From Actinomycetota bacterium (GTDB taxonomy: Bacteria; Actinomycetota; Acidimicrobiia; Acidimicrobiales; MedAcidi-G1): 47,792 nt of DNA. The notes below the pieces were generated by a model, which saw nothing but the letters and a program-made list of their open reading frames with translations, was not told the DNA's origin and did no database searches. The translations under genes and the position numbers were made by a program. The stretch is taken from contig JACNKQ010000034.1 of assembly GCA_014381945.1 (NCBI GenBank), forward strand, positions 1-47,792, given 5' to 3'. Below, in pieces: positions 33,160-40,288 of this stretch (its first letter is position 1; every line of letters begins with the position of its first letter).

Positions 33160-34383
33160 CTAGCGGGGCCCGCGGGGCAGGCCCAGCACCCTTTCCCCGA
33201 TCACGTTGCGCTGCACCTGGTTGGTGCCGGCGTAGATGGTGTGGGCCCTGCTGTACAGGAACGTGCGCTGTAGGCCGTCGAGTTCGTAGCCGAGGCCGAG
33301 CGGATCCTCGGGCGACACCGTCGCGGCATCGCCCGCTGATCCGGCGACCATCCCGCCAGCGCCCCGGATCCTCATGCCGAGCTCGCCGAGACGGCGGTGC
33401 CAGGTGGCCCAGAAGAGCTTGCCGATCGACATCTCCGGGCCGGGTGCACCACCGGTCCCGAGGACGCTGAGCATCCGCAGGTTGTTCCAGCGCATGATCT
33501 CGAGCTCGCTGTGGGCGCGCATCAGGTCCTGGCGCAGCACCGGGTCGTCTATTGCTCCCGTGTCCGCCGCCAGGGCGGTCAGCGCCTCGAGTTCCTGGCG
33601 GAAGCCGGCCTGCTGGCCGAGCGTCGACGCACCACGCTCGAAGCCGAGCGTGCCCATGGCGACCTTCCAGCCGTTGCCCACGCCGCCCACGACCAGGTCG
33701 GCGTCGGTGGCGGCGGTGTCGAAGAAGACCTCGTTGAACTCCGAACCGCCGGTGATCTGGACGATGGGCCGGACCTCGACCCCCGGCTGGTCCATCGGCA
33801 CCAGCAGGTAGGAGAGCCCCCTGTGGCGCTCGCTGTCCGGGTCGGTACGGACGACGACGAACGCCCACTGGGCGAACTGGGCGAGGGATGTCCAGACCTT
33901 CTGGCCGGAGACCAGCCAGCGTCCGCCATCGAGGCGGGCGCTGGTGGACACGTTCGCCAGGTCGGAACCCGCATCGGGCTCGGAGTAGCCCTGGCACCAG
34001 AACTCCTCTCCGGCGATGATCCCCGGCAGGAACCGCTGCTGCTGTTCGACGCTGCCGAACGCCAGGAGGGTCGGGCCCAGCAGCGTCAACCCGATGTTGG
34101 GGAGCCGCCCCGGGGCACGGGCCTCGGCATAGGCCCGGTGGAACACGACCTGCTCGAACAAAGTGGCGCCGCGGCCCCCCATCTCCCTCGGATAGTCGAG
34201 CCCCAGCCAGCCGCCCGAGGCCAACTCCCGCTCCCATGCGATGAGGACCTCGGGTGCGATGTCGTCACGACCCATGCCGCCACGCCCCCTCAGGCCCGCG
34301 AAGTCTCCGACAAGATGCTCTTCGAGCCAGGTCCGGGCCTCGTCGGCGAAGGCGATCTCCGACGCGCAAAACGAGGGGTCCAT
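33160..34383 (-). CDS. Acyl-CoA dehydrogenase
   Basis: 407 residues. Family signatures: WCQGYSEPDAGSDLANV, QKVWTSLAQFAQ, and a C-terminus IYAGTNQVQRNVIGERVLGL. The N-terminal helical domain includes LDYPREMGGRGATLFEQVVF. It is clearly related to the dehydrogenase at 10802-12049 but differs in most positions. I chose ATG 34381-34383, where a TACGGT box lies seven bases upstream; any longer reading passes through the phosphatase gene on the same strand. With thiolase downstream it can supply two steps of acyl-CoA breakdown. Chain type is not determined. Confidence 0.92.
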   Translation of the reverse strand: MDPSFCASEIAFADEARTWLEEHLVGDFAGLRGRGGMGRDDIAPEVLIAWERELASGGWLGLDYPREMGGRGATLFEQVVFHRAYAEARAPGRLPNIGLTLLGPTLLAFGSVEQQQRFLPGIIAGEEFWCQGYSEPDAGSDLANVSTSARLDGGRWLVSGQKVWTSLAQFAQWAFVVVRTDPDSERHRGLSYLLVPMDQPGVEVRPIVQITGGSEFNEVFFDTAATDADLVVGGVGNGWKVAMGTLGFERGASTLGQQAGFRQELEALTALAADTGAIDDPVLRQDLMRAHSELEIMRWNNLRMLSVLGTGGAPGPEMSIGKLFWATWHRRLGELGMRIRGAGGMVAGSAGDAATVSPEDPLGLGYELDGLQRTFLYSRAHTIYAGTNQVQRNVIGERVLGLPRGPR

Positions 34384-34390
34384 GCCGCCG

Positions 34391-34396
34391 ACCGTA
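34391..34396 (-). promoter_or_regulatory. -10 box (TACGGT) of the acyl-CoA dehydrogenase gene
   Basis: TACGGT on the minus strand is seven bases before the ATG, within the 17-base gap after the phosphatase stop. It fits a leaderless start. Confidence 0.35.
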
Positions 34397-34400
34397 CTGC

Positions 34401-34946
34401 TCAGCGCAGGCTGGAAAGCAGGCGGGACAGGGCCGAGCAGAGGCCGTCGAGCCGGTTCGCGATCTGCTCGTAGGCGTCGCGGTTCTCGCCGTACGGGTCG
34501 GCGACCTCGTCGGCCACCCGGCCGGTGGTCATGTGGCCGCCGCGGGCACCGTCGAGGCGTACCGCCCAGGCCCTGAGGCCCTCGTCGGCTGCGGGTGGTC
34601 CCACCTGTCCGCTCAGGCGGGCCGCCTCGCCTGCGAGGAACGTCCGTCCACGGGCCGTCGGGTCGAGCCGGCCCACGACGGCCTGGTGCTGTCGGGTCAT
34701 GGCCACGATCAGGTCGGCCCCGTCGATGATCTCGGCATCGAGGTGTCGGCTGCGGTGCCCGGTCATGTCGATGCCCCGGCCGGCAAGCACCTCGATCCCG
34801 TGTCCCGTCGCCGGCCCGCCGCCCATGGCATGTGTGCCGGCCGAGGCGACCGGCTGGTCGGCCCCGTTGGCGGCGAGGTGGTGGCGCAGCAGCGCCTCGC
34901 CCATGGGTGAACGGCAGATGTTGCCCGTGCAGACGAACAGGATCAT
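34401..34946 (-). CDS. Low-molecular-weight protein-tyrosine phosphatase family protein
   Basis: 181 residues. The P-loop is FVCTGNICRSPMGEALL (C-x5-R-S) at residues about 5-15, and the general-acid Asp is in VADPYGENRDAYE. This is the LMW-PTP fold shared by Wzb/Ptp phosphatases and by some arsenate reductases; the DPYG form favours a phosphatase. The family usually has about 150 residues, so the middle region (about 95-140) is enlarged. The start is ATG 34944-34946 with a TAGCGT box eight bases upstream. No kinase or capsule gene is adjacent. Confidence 0.88.
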   Translation of the reverse strand: MILFVCTGNICRSPMGEALLRHHLAANGADQPVASAGTHAMGGGPATGHGIEVLAGRGIDMTGHRSRHLDAEIIDGADLIVAMTRQHQAVVGRLDPTARGRTFLAGEAARLSGQVGPPAADEGLRAWAVRLDGARGGHMTTGRVADEVADPYGENRDAYEQIANRLDGLCSALSRLLSSLR

Positions 34947-34954
34947 GGGTCGGG

Positions 34955-34960
34955 ACGCTA
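34955..34960 (-). promoter_or_regulatory. -10 box (TAGCGT) of the phosphatase gene
   Basis: TAGCGT on the minus strand is eight bases before the ATG and no ribosome-binding site is visible; another instance of the leaderless pattern. Confidence 0.35.
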
Positions 34961-35055
34961 ACGGGCTGATCCCGCAGCCCGGCCGCCCGACAGGATCGAC
35001 GGGAGCACCGGGACGTAGCGTCGCTGTTCGACGACGACCAGGGGAGTGAGAAGCG

Positions 35056-36279
35056 ATGTCCGGACCGATGACCGGCGTGAAGGTGGTCGAGTTGGGTATC
35101 TGGGTGGCGGGCCCGGCGACGGGTGGGATCCTCGCCGACTGGGGCGCCGACGTGGTCAAGATCGAGCCCCCGTCCGGGGACCCGGCCCGCCTGTTCCGGA
35201 AGATCCTCGGTGGCGACCTGCCGAGCAACCCGCCGTTCGAACTCGACAACCGCTCGAAGCGCAGCATCGCCCTCGACCTGACCGACGCCGACGGCCTCGG
35301 GATCGCCCTCGACCTGATCGCCGAAGCCGACGTGTTCGTCACGAACCTCCGGATCGGCGCCCTCGAACGTCTCGGCCTCGACGCCGAAACGGTCTGTGGG
35401 CGGCTCCCCCGCCTCGTCTACTGCCACATCACCGGCTACGGCCGCGAGGGCGACGACGCCGACCGGGCCGCCTACGACATCGCCGCCTTCTGGTCCCGGT
35501 CTGGTATCGCCCACCTGCTGACCGAACCCGGCGGCGACCCGCCTTTCCAGCGGGGCGGCATGGGCGACCATTCGACGGGCATCTCGGGGGCTGCCGCCGT
35601 GTCGGCGGCCCTGTTCGACCGGGAGCGCACCGGCGAGGGGCAGCTGGTGTCGACGTCGCTGCTCCGGCAGGGCGTGTACACGATCGGGTTCGACGTGAAC
35701 ACGATGCTCATGTGGGGCACCCCGATGCGTCTCGGCACCCGTAGCACGATGGGCAACCCGTGCATGAACAACTACACCGCCGGCTGCGGAAGCCACTTCT
35801 GGATCGTCGGACTCGACGGCGAGCGGCACTGGCCGCCGCTGGCACGCGCTGTCGGCCACCCTGAGTGGATGGACGACGAGCGCTTCGTCACGGTCCGCGA
35901 ACGCGCCATCAACTCCACCGAGTTGATCGCCCTGCTCGACGAGGTGTTCGCCACCAGGACCATGGCCGAATGGGAGGAGGCGTTCGACGCCGAACCCGAG
36001 TTCTTCTGGTCGCCGATCAACGACCTCGAGTCGCTGCTGGGCGACCCGGCATTCCAGTCCTCGGGGGCGATGGTCGAGGTGCCCGACGGTTCATCGAGCA
36101 CGCTGATGGTCGCCTCGCCGGTCGACTTCGCCGGCACCCCCTGGGAGGCCCGTTCGACGGCCCCCGGGATCGGTGAGCACACCCGGGAGGTATTGACCCA
36201 GATAGGCCGCAGCGAAGGAGAAATAGAGGCCCTGCTGGCCGCCGGCACGGCGACCGATGGCGAAGGCGGGCTCGCCTAG
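35056..36279 (+). CDS. Family III CoA-transferase (CaiB/BaiF-like)
   Basis: 407 residues in the normal order: KVVELGIWVAGPATGGILAD at the N-terminus, VVKIEPPSGDPAR, NRSKRSIALDL, and YCHITGYGREG. The probable catalytic Asp is in GGMGDHSTGISGAAAV. The C-terminal domain includes WDDERF-type sequence (EWMDDERFVTVRERA). These enzymes move CoA between carboxylic acids through an aspartyl-CoA. ATG 35056 has GGGGAG upstream. The gene ends inside a 22-base palindrome shared with the convergent esterase gene, so both proteins end Gly-Leu-Ala. Confidence 0.9.
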   Translation: MSGPMTGVKVVELGIWVAGPATGGILADWGADVVKIEPPSGDPARLFRKILGGDLPSNPPFELDNRSKRSIALDLTDADGLGIALDLIAEADVFVTNLRIGALERLGLDAETVCGRLPRLVYCHITGYGREGDDADRAAYDIAAFWSRSGIAHLLTEPGGDPPFQRGGMGDHSTGISGAAAVSAALFDRERTGEGQLVSTSLLRQGVYTIGFDVNTMLMWGTPMRLGTRSTMGNPCMNNYTAGCGSHFWIVGLDGERHWPPLARAVGHPEWMDDERFVTVRERAINSTELIALLDEVFATRTMAEWEEAFDAEPEFFWSPINDLESLLGDPAFQSSGAMVEVPDGSSSTLMVASPVDFAGTPWEARSTAPGIGEHTREVLTQIGRSEGEIEALLAAGTATDGEGGLA

Positions 36280-36288
36280 GCGAGCCCG
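36267..36288. terminator. Perfect 22-bp palindrome holding both convergent stop codons
   Basis: The half-sequence CGGGCTCGCCT is followed by its exact reverse complement, centred between 36277 and 36278. It can fold as a nine-pair stem with CTAG at the tip. CTAG is at once the TAG stop of the plus-strand CoA-transferase and of the minus-strand esterase. There is no T-tract, so a bidirectional terminator role is only inferred. Confidence 0.5.
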
Positions 36289-37208
36289 GCCCGTAGGGCG
36301 GCGGCGATTCTGTCCCGGGCCTCTCCGGCGGCGGGGACCACGTCGGCAAATCCGACGAATCCGTGGATCATGGTAGCGAAGTTGTCGTACCCGACAGCGA
36401 CGCCGGCGGCGGCCAACGCCTCGGCGTATCCGGCGCCCTCATCCCGGAGCGGGTCGTGTCCGGCGGTCGACACGTGGGCCGGCGGCAGCCCAGACAGGTC
36501 GGTGGCCCGGATCGGGGCGGCGTAGGGATCGTCGGTGAACGGCAGCGACCCGACATAGTGCCGTGCGAACCAGTCCATGCCGTCACGGGTGAGCAGGGGG
36601 CCGTCGGCGTTTTCGTCCATCGAGGGCCAGCGGTCGAAGTCGAGGTCGGTGACCGGGTAGACGAGTGACTGGAAGGCGATGGCCGGGCCGCTGCGGTTGC
36701 GTGCCATCTGGCAGACGACGGCCGCCAGGTTGCCGCCGGCGCTGTCGCCGGCGACGGCGAGGCGCCCGGGATCGACGCCCAGGTCGGTGGCGTGGTCGGA
36801 CACCCAGCGGGTCGCCGCATAGCAGTCGTCGGCGGCGGCCGGGTACGGGTGCTCGGGCGCCAGGCGGTAGCCGACCGACGCGAACACGGCGCCGGTGCGG
36901 TTGGCGAGCCCCCGACAGGAGGCGTCGTGGCTGTCGATGCTGCCGAGCACCCAACCGCCCCCGTGGAAGAACACGACCACCGGACCCGGGTCGGGATCGT
37001 CGGCACCCTCGGGCCGGTAGACGCGCACCGGCAGGGGGCCTTGCGGTCCGGGCACCTCCAGGTCCTCGACGGAGGCCACCTCTTCGCCCGGCGGCGGATC
37101 CCGCTGTTCGAACACGGCCCGCACCTCCTGGGCCGTCATGGAACCCAGGTCGTCGAGCACCATCGGAAAGGCCTCGAGGATGGCTGTGAGAACCGGGTCG
37201 ATCGTCAT
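36276..37208 (-). CDS. Alpha/beta hydrolase fold-3 esterase (HSL family)
   Basis: 310 residues. The HSL signature HGGGWVLGSIDSHD forms the oxyanion hole; the nucleophile is Ser in AGDSAGGNLAAV, the acid is in AGHDPLRDEG and the His in MIHGFVGF. Such enzymes hydrolyse carboxyl esters of short to medium chains. ATG 37208 lacks a strong ribosome-binding site. The gene follows the GrdB-like selenoprotein gene on the same strand after 53 bases and may be co-transcribed with it. Its stop overlaps the convergent CoA-transferase stop by four bases. Confidence 0.9.
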   Translation of the reverse strand: MTIDPVLTAILEAFPMVLDDLGSMTAQEVRAVFEQRDPPPGEEVASVEDLEVPGPQGPLPVRVYRPEGADDPDPGPVVVFFHGGGWVLGSIDSHDASCRGLANRTGAVFASVGYRLAPEHPYPAAADDCYAATRWVSDHATDLGVDPGRLAVAGDSAGGNLAAVVCQMARNRSGPAIAFQSLVYPVTDLDFDRWPSMDENADGPLLTRDGMDWFARHYVGSLPFTDDPYAAPIRATDLSGLPPAHVSTAGHDPLRDEGAGYAEALAAAGVAVGYDNFATMIHGFVGFADVVPAAGEARDRIAAALRAGLA

Positions 37209-37261
37209 GGTCTACGTCTCGGAGTTGAGGAAAAGGTTGCGATTGCGGATTGCGGGTGCGC

Positions 37262-38152
37262 TCAGGCGCCTTCGGCGGCCCGGCGGTCGTCGTCGTACTG
37301 GTACTGGGGCTCCGGGCTGCGTTCGCTCCGGGTGTCGCCCTCGGCGCTGACGACCCCGTTGCTGAGGCCGCTGCTGGCGCTGTCCTTCCATGAATCGTCG
37401 TCGGACCAACGGACACCGGTGTCGACGATGGTGCCCGGCGCATCGATGGTGGCGAAGGCGGCGAACGCCCGCCGGAGCAGGTCACGTTGGAAGTCGGGTT
37501 CGTGGGGGCGGCCGGCGGTGTAGCCGAGCGGCATGTCGACGAACGCCGCCCGGGGCGGGTTGGCCGCAGCCGTGATGCTGTGGGCGGCGGTGAGGCAGAG
37601 GGTGGGGACGCCGGCTTCCTCGAGCGCCCGTGCGACCAGACCCACGGTCTGGTGGCAGACCGGTCAGACGGGCACCAGCAGCGCCAGGTCGACGTCCATA
37701 GCCGCGACAGCTTCGACTACCTGTGGCACCAGTTCGGCCTCGGCACGGCGCACCGAGTAGATGCCGCCCATGAAGGCGACGGCCTCGGGGGCAAGCCCTC
37801 CGATGACACCCTCGTCGACGAGTTCGTGGAGTCGGTCGATCGGGAACACGATGTTGGGGTCCTCACGGGCGGGCACCAGGTCGTAGGCGAAGTGCGTGAG
37901 GCGCACGTCGACGGCCGGCTCGTCGGTGCGGACCATGCGGATCCCGGTGTCGTCGTTCCAGTGGAAGGCCACGTGTCCCCGGCGATAGGCGCCGCCGGAG
38001 GCCAGCAGGGCGACGCTCGACTCGGCGACCGGCTTTGCCAGCGGCGTCCAGGGCGGCGGGTCGGGGCGCTCGGCCCAGCGGTAGGGCTCGTAGCCCAGGG
38101 CGTCGTACTGCTCGCGGGTGCGGGCGATGTAGTCCACGGGTGCGCTGCTCAC
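37262..38152 (-). CDS. GrdB-like selenoprotein (glycine/sarcosine/betaine/D-proline reductase family), in-frame UGA
   Basis: 296 residues if TGA at 37664-37666 is read as selenocysteine, Sec163. The frame is continuous on both sides: upstream SSVALLASGGAY and DPNIVFPIDRLHELVDEG, then LALLVPV-U-PVCHQT, then VGLVARALEEAGVPTLCLTA. The UxxC motif (Sec163, Cys166) stands where GrdB/PrdB-type reductases carry their catalytic Sec. A hairpin 17 bases after the UGA fits a bacterial SECIS. I start at GTG 38150-38152. Classical GrdB works with pyruvoyl and GrdA/GrdC partners; none is present here, so the electron donor and substrate are open. The tail from about residue 250 is acidic and low-complexity. 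A nonsense mutation is the alternative, but the coincidence of motif, position and hairpin argues against it. Confidence 0.82.
37635..37653 (-). promoter_or_regulatory. SECIS-like hairpin downstream of the in-frame UGA
   Basis: On the minus strand ACCAGAC pairs perfectly with GTCTGGT (7 bp) around a five-base loop CGTGG. Seventeen bases separate the UGA from the loop, within the range known for bacterial SECIS elements (about 16-37), and the loop has a G at its second position as the loose consensus asks. A competing stem GGTCTG/CAGACC just 5' of it is also possible. Confidence 0.6.
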
Positions 38153-38209
38153 GGGGCCATCATCGCATGTCAGAGGCCGGGGGCGAGCCAGGATGCCTCC
38201 CGACACGAC

Positions 38210-38230
38210 GAGTGTTTACACTCAGAGTGT
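38210..38230. promoter_or_regulatory. Three alternating GAGTGT/ACACTC half-sites (operator candidate)
   Basis: GAGTGT at 38210-38215, ACACTC at 38218-38223 and GAGTGT at 38225-38230 form two overlapping inverted repeats with spacers of 2 and 1 bases. They cover the -35 box of the merR promoter and lie in the 97-base region divergent from the selenoprotein gene. Binding by the encoded MerR-type protein is the simplest inference. Confidence 0.55.
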
Positions 38231-38249
38231 CTGCTCCTACAATCAGGGC
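38215..38249 (+). promoter_or_regulatory. Promoter TTTACA-N17-TACAAT, leaderless merR-men transcript
   Basis: TTTACA at 38215-38220 and TACAAT at 38238-38243 are each one base from the sigma-70 consensus and are spaced by exactly 17 bases. The six bases after the -10 box lead directly to the ATG at 38250, so transcription probably starts on the start codon. This is the best promoter match I see in the window. Confidence 0.7.
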
Positions 38250-38984
38250 ATGTCGGAAGCCCGCACGCTGCGCGTCGAGGACCTGGCCGCCGAGGCCGGC
38301 ACCAGCGTCGACACCATCCGCTACTACCAGCGGCTGCGTCTGCTCGCCCCGCCTCGCCGCGTCGGGCGCCACTCCGAGTACGGCGACACCCATGCCGCAC
38401 GGCTGGCCGAGATCCGCCGGCTGGCCGACGACGGCTTCACGCTCGCCCAGATCCGCGACCTCGGCGACAAGCCGACCGACGACCTGGGCCGGCTCGCCGA
38501 CGGGGCGCGTGCCAGATCGCTCTCCCGCTCCGAGGTCGCCGAACAGGCCGGCGTGCCGGAGGGCCTCGTGGTCCTGCTGGTCGACAACGGGCTGCTCCAG
38601 CCCCTCGAAGGCGACGACCCGGAGCAGCGCTTCGACGATGGCGCCGTGGCGATGGTGCAGGCCGGGCTCGCCATCAGCAACGCCGGCATCCCGCTCGACG
38701 AACTCGTCCACCTCGCCGCCGACCATGCCACCAACGTCGACGAGGTCGTCCGGCGGGCCGTCGAACTCTTCGAGGCACACGTCAAGGCGGATGCCGACCC
38801 GGACCAGGACCTGGCCGAGGTGGTCAGGACCCTGCTGCCCGCCGTCGTCCGGCTTGTGGCCCAGCACTTCCACCGCACCCTCGTAGCCCGGGCCCGCGAG
38901 CGCATGGGCGACGGCGACCGGCACGCCCTGGCCGACGCCCTCGTCGCCGCCGACGACCTTGAGGTCCGCTGCGAATGGCCCTGA
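38250..38984 (+). CDS. MerR-family transcriptional regulator
   Basis: 244 residues. The winged HTH at about residues 5-75 is typical: RVEDLAAEAGTSVDTIRYYQ, then LLAPPRRVGRHSEYGD and IRRLADDGFTLAQIRDL. A second region (about 90-135) with SEVAEQAGVPEGLVVLLVDNGLL looks like another HTH-like helix pair. The C-terminal half is helical and not recognised; there is no Cys-rich metal-binding tail. It overlaps the start of menF by 10 bases, so it is the first gene of the men operon and probably controls it. The start is ATG 38250, given the promoter six bases upstream. Whether it also controls the divergent selenoprotein gene is open. Confidence 0.88.
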   Translation: MSEARTLRVEDLAAEAGTSVDTIRYYQRLRLLAPPRRVGRHSEYGDTHAARLAEIRRLADDGFTLAQIRDLGDKPTDDLGRLADGARARSLSRSEVAEQAGVPEGLVVLLVDNGLLQPLEGDDPEQRFDDGAVAMVQAGLAISNAGIPLDELVHLAADHATNVDEVVRRAVELFEAHVKADADPDQDLAEVVRTLLPAVVRLVAQHFHRTLVARARERMGDGDRHALADALVAADDLEVRCEWP

Positions 38985-40288
38985 ACCCCCTTTCCCATGA
39001 AACCGACGATGTCCTTGCGGCCACCACCGTCGAACTCGACGCCTCGACTGCTGCGGCCGACCCGCTCGCCTGGCTGGCGGCCTCCCCCGGCGACGCCTGG
39101 TACTGGGAGGTACCCGAGGACGACATCGCCTGGGTCGGGCTCGGCCGGGCGGCCTCCGTCCAGCCGGCCGGCAAGGAGCGGTTCGCCGATGCAGCCCTGG
39201 TGGCCGAACGGATCCTGGACCGGCTCGTCGTCGAAGCACCCGACGGCGCGCCCCTCCCCCGCCTGGCAGCCGGCTTCGCCTTCGACCGGAATGAGCCCGA
39301 TGAACACTGGCGGCCACTCGGCTCCGGGCGCCTGGTCCTGCCTTCTGTCCAGGTGCTGCGACACGACGGGCGCTCGTGGATGACCGTCATCGACGGTCGT
39401 CCGGGCCCCGGTCCCTCGACGCCGGCTCCCCTGCCGCTGGAGCATCTCGAGGTCGACCCCGCCGACTGGTCCGACGACACCGGGCGCGAGCACTACCGCC
39501 GCTTGATCCGCCTGGCCCTGGACGCCATCGGCCGTGGTGATCTCGTGAAGGCCGTTCCGTGCCGTTCGATCAGCATCGACCTCCGGCCGGACCTTCCCCT
39601 GCTCCTGGCCACCCTGCGCAGCCAGTACCCCGGGTGCGCCACCTTCTGCGTGGGCGACGGGGCGACTGCCTTCGTGGGGGCAACCCCCGAACGGCTCGCT
39701 GCCCTCCGTGGGGGCCGACTGCACACCGCCGCCCTCGCAGGGTCGGCGCCCCGCCACGACGACCCGACCATCGACGCCGCCCTCGGCCAGGGCCTGTTGA
39801 CCAGCCCCAAGGAACGCAACGAGCACGCCGTGGTGGTCGATGCCGTGACCGCAGCCCTCGAGGGGCTCGGAATCGACCCCCGGCATCCGATCGAACCCGA
39901 ACTGCTGAGGCTCCACGGCATCCAGCACCTCCACACCCCGATCGACGCCGACCTGCCCGACGGCATCGGCCTGCTCGACCTGGTCGGTGCCCTCCACCCG
40001 ACACCGGCCGTCTCCGGCCACCCCGCCGACCTCGCCTCGGGTCTCCGCAGTCGACACGAGGGCATGGAGCGCGGCTGGTTCGCCGGCCCCGTGGGCTGGC
40101 TGGACGCCGCAGGCGACGGCGAGTTCCGGGTGGCTCTGCGGTCGGCGCTGGTCGGGCCCTCCGGCACGGTCCTGTACGCCGGTGCCGGCGTCGTCGCAGG
40201 CAGCGATCCGGACCGCGAGCTGCTCGAGACCGATGTGAAGTTGCGGGCGATGCTGGGCCCGGTGCTGGCCGCATCGGAGGGATCGTGA
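38975..40288 (+). CDS. menF: Isochorismate synthase (menaquinone pathway)
   Basis: 437 residues, chorismate-binding enzyme fold. It converts chorismate to isochorismate, the first dedicated menaquinone step. The C-terminal catalytic domain shows GDLVKAVPCRSISI, AFVGATPERLAALRGG, HTAALAGSAPR, LLRLHGIQHLHTPI, LHPTPAVSGHPAD and AGAGVVAGSDPDRELLETD. The last contains the Glu residues expected for the magnesium site. The pairing with menD favours MenF over salicylate or EntC-type roles. ATG 38975 overlaps the merR stop by 10 bases; GAGG lies about 12 bases upstream. Its TGA overlaps the menD GTG (GTGA at 40285-40288). Confidence 0.92.
   Translation: MALNPLSHETDDVLAATTVELDASTAAADPLAWLAASPGDAWYWEVPEDDIAWVGLGRAASVQPAGKERFADAALVAERILDRLVVEAPDGAPLPRLAAGFAFDRNEPDEHWRPLGSGRLVLPSVQVLRHDGRSWMTVIDGRPGPGPSTPAPLPLEHLEVDPADWSDDTGREHYRRLIRLALDAIGRGDLVKAVPCRSISIDLRPDLPLLLATLRSQYPGCATFCVGDGATAFVGATPERLAALRGGRLHTAALAGSAPRHDDPTIDAALGQGLLTSPKERNEHAVVVDAVTAALEGLGIDPRHPIEPELLRLHGIQHLHTPIDADLPDGIGLLDLVGALHPTPAVSGHPADLASGLRSRHEGMERGWFAGPVGWLDAAGDGEFRVALRSALVGPSGTVLYAGAGVVAGSDPDRELLETDVKLRAMLGPVLAASEGS

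Noticed and set aside
33160-35859. An 899-residue extended acyl-CoA dehydrogenase
   Set aside because: The upstream extension crosses the phosphatase gene and part of the opposite-strand CoA-transferase; the true start at 34383 has a -10 box and a normal family length.
37262-38152. Two separate genes or a pseudogene split by a stop at 37664
   Set aside because: The halves are in the same frame, the TGA falls at the family's Sec position with Cys three residues on, and a SECIS-like stem follows. Recoding is the simpler explanation.
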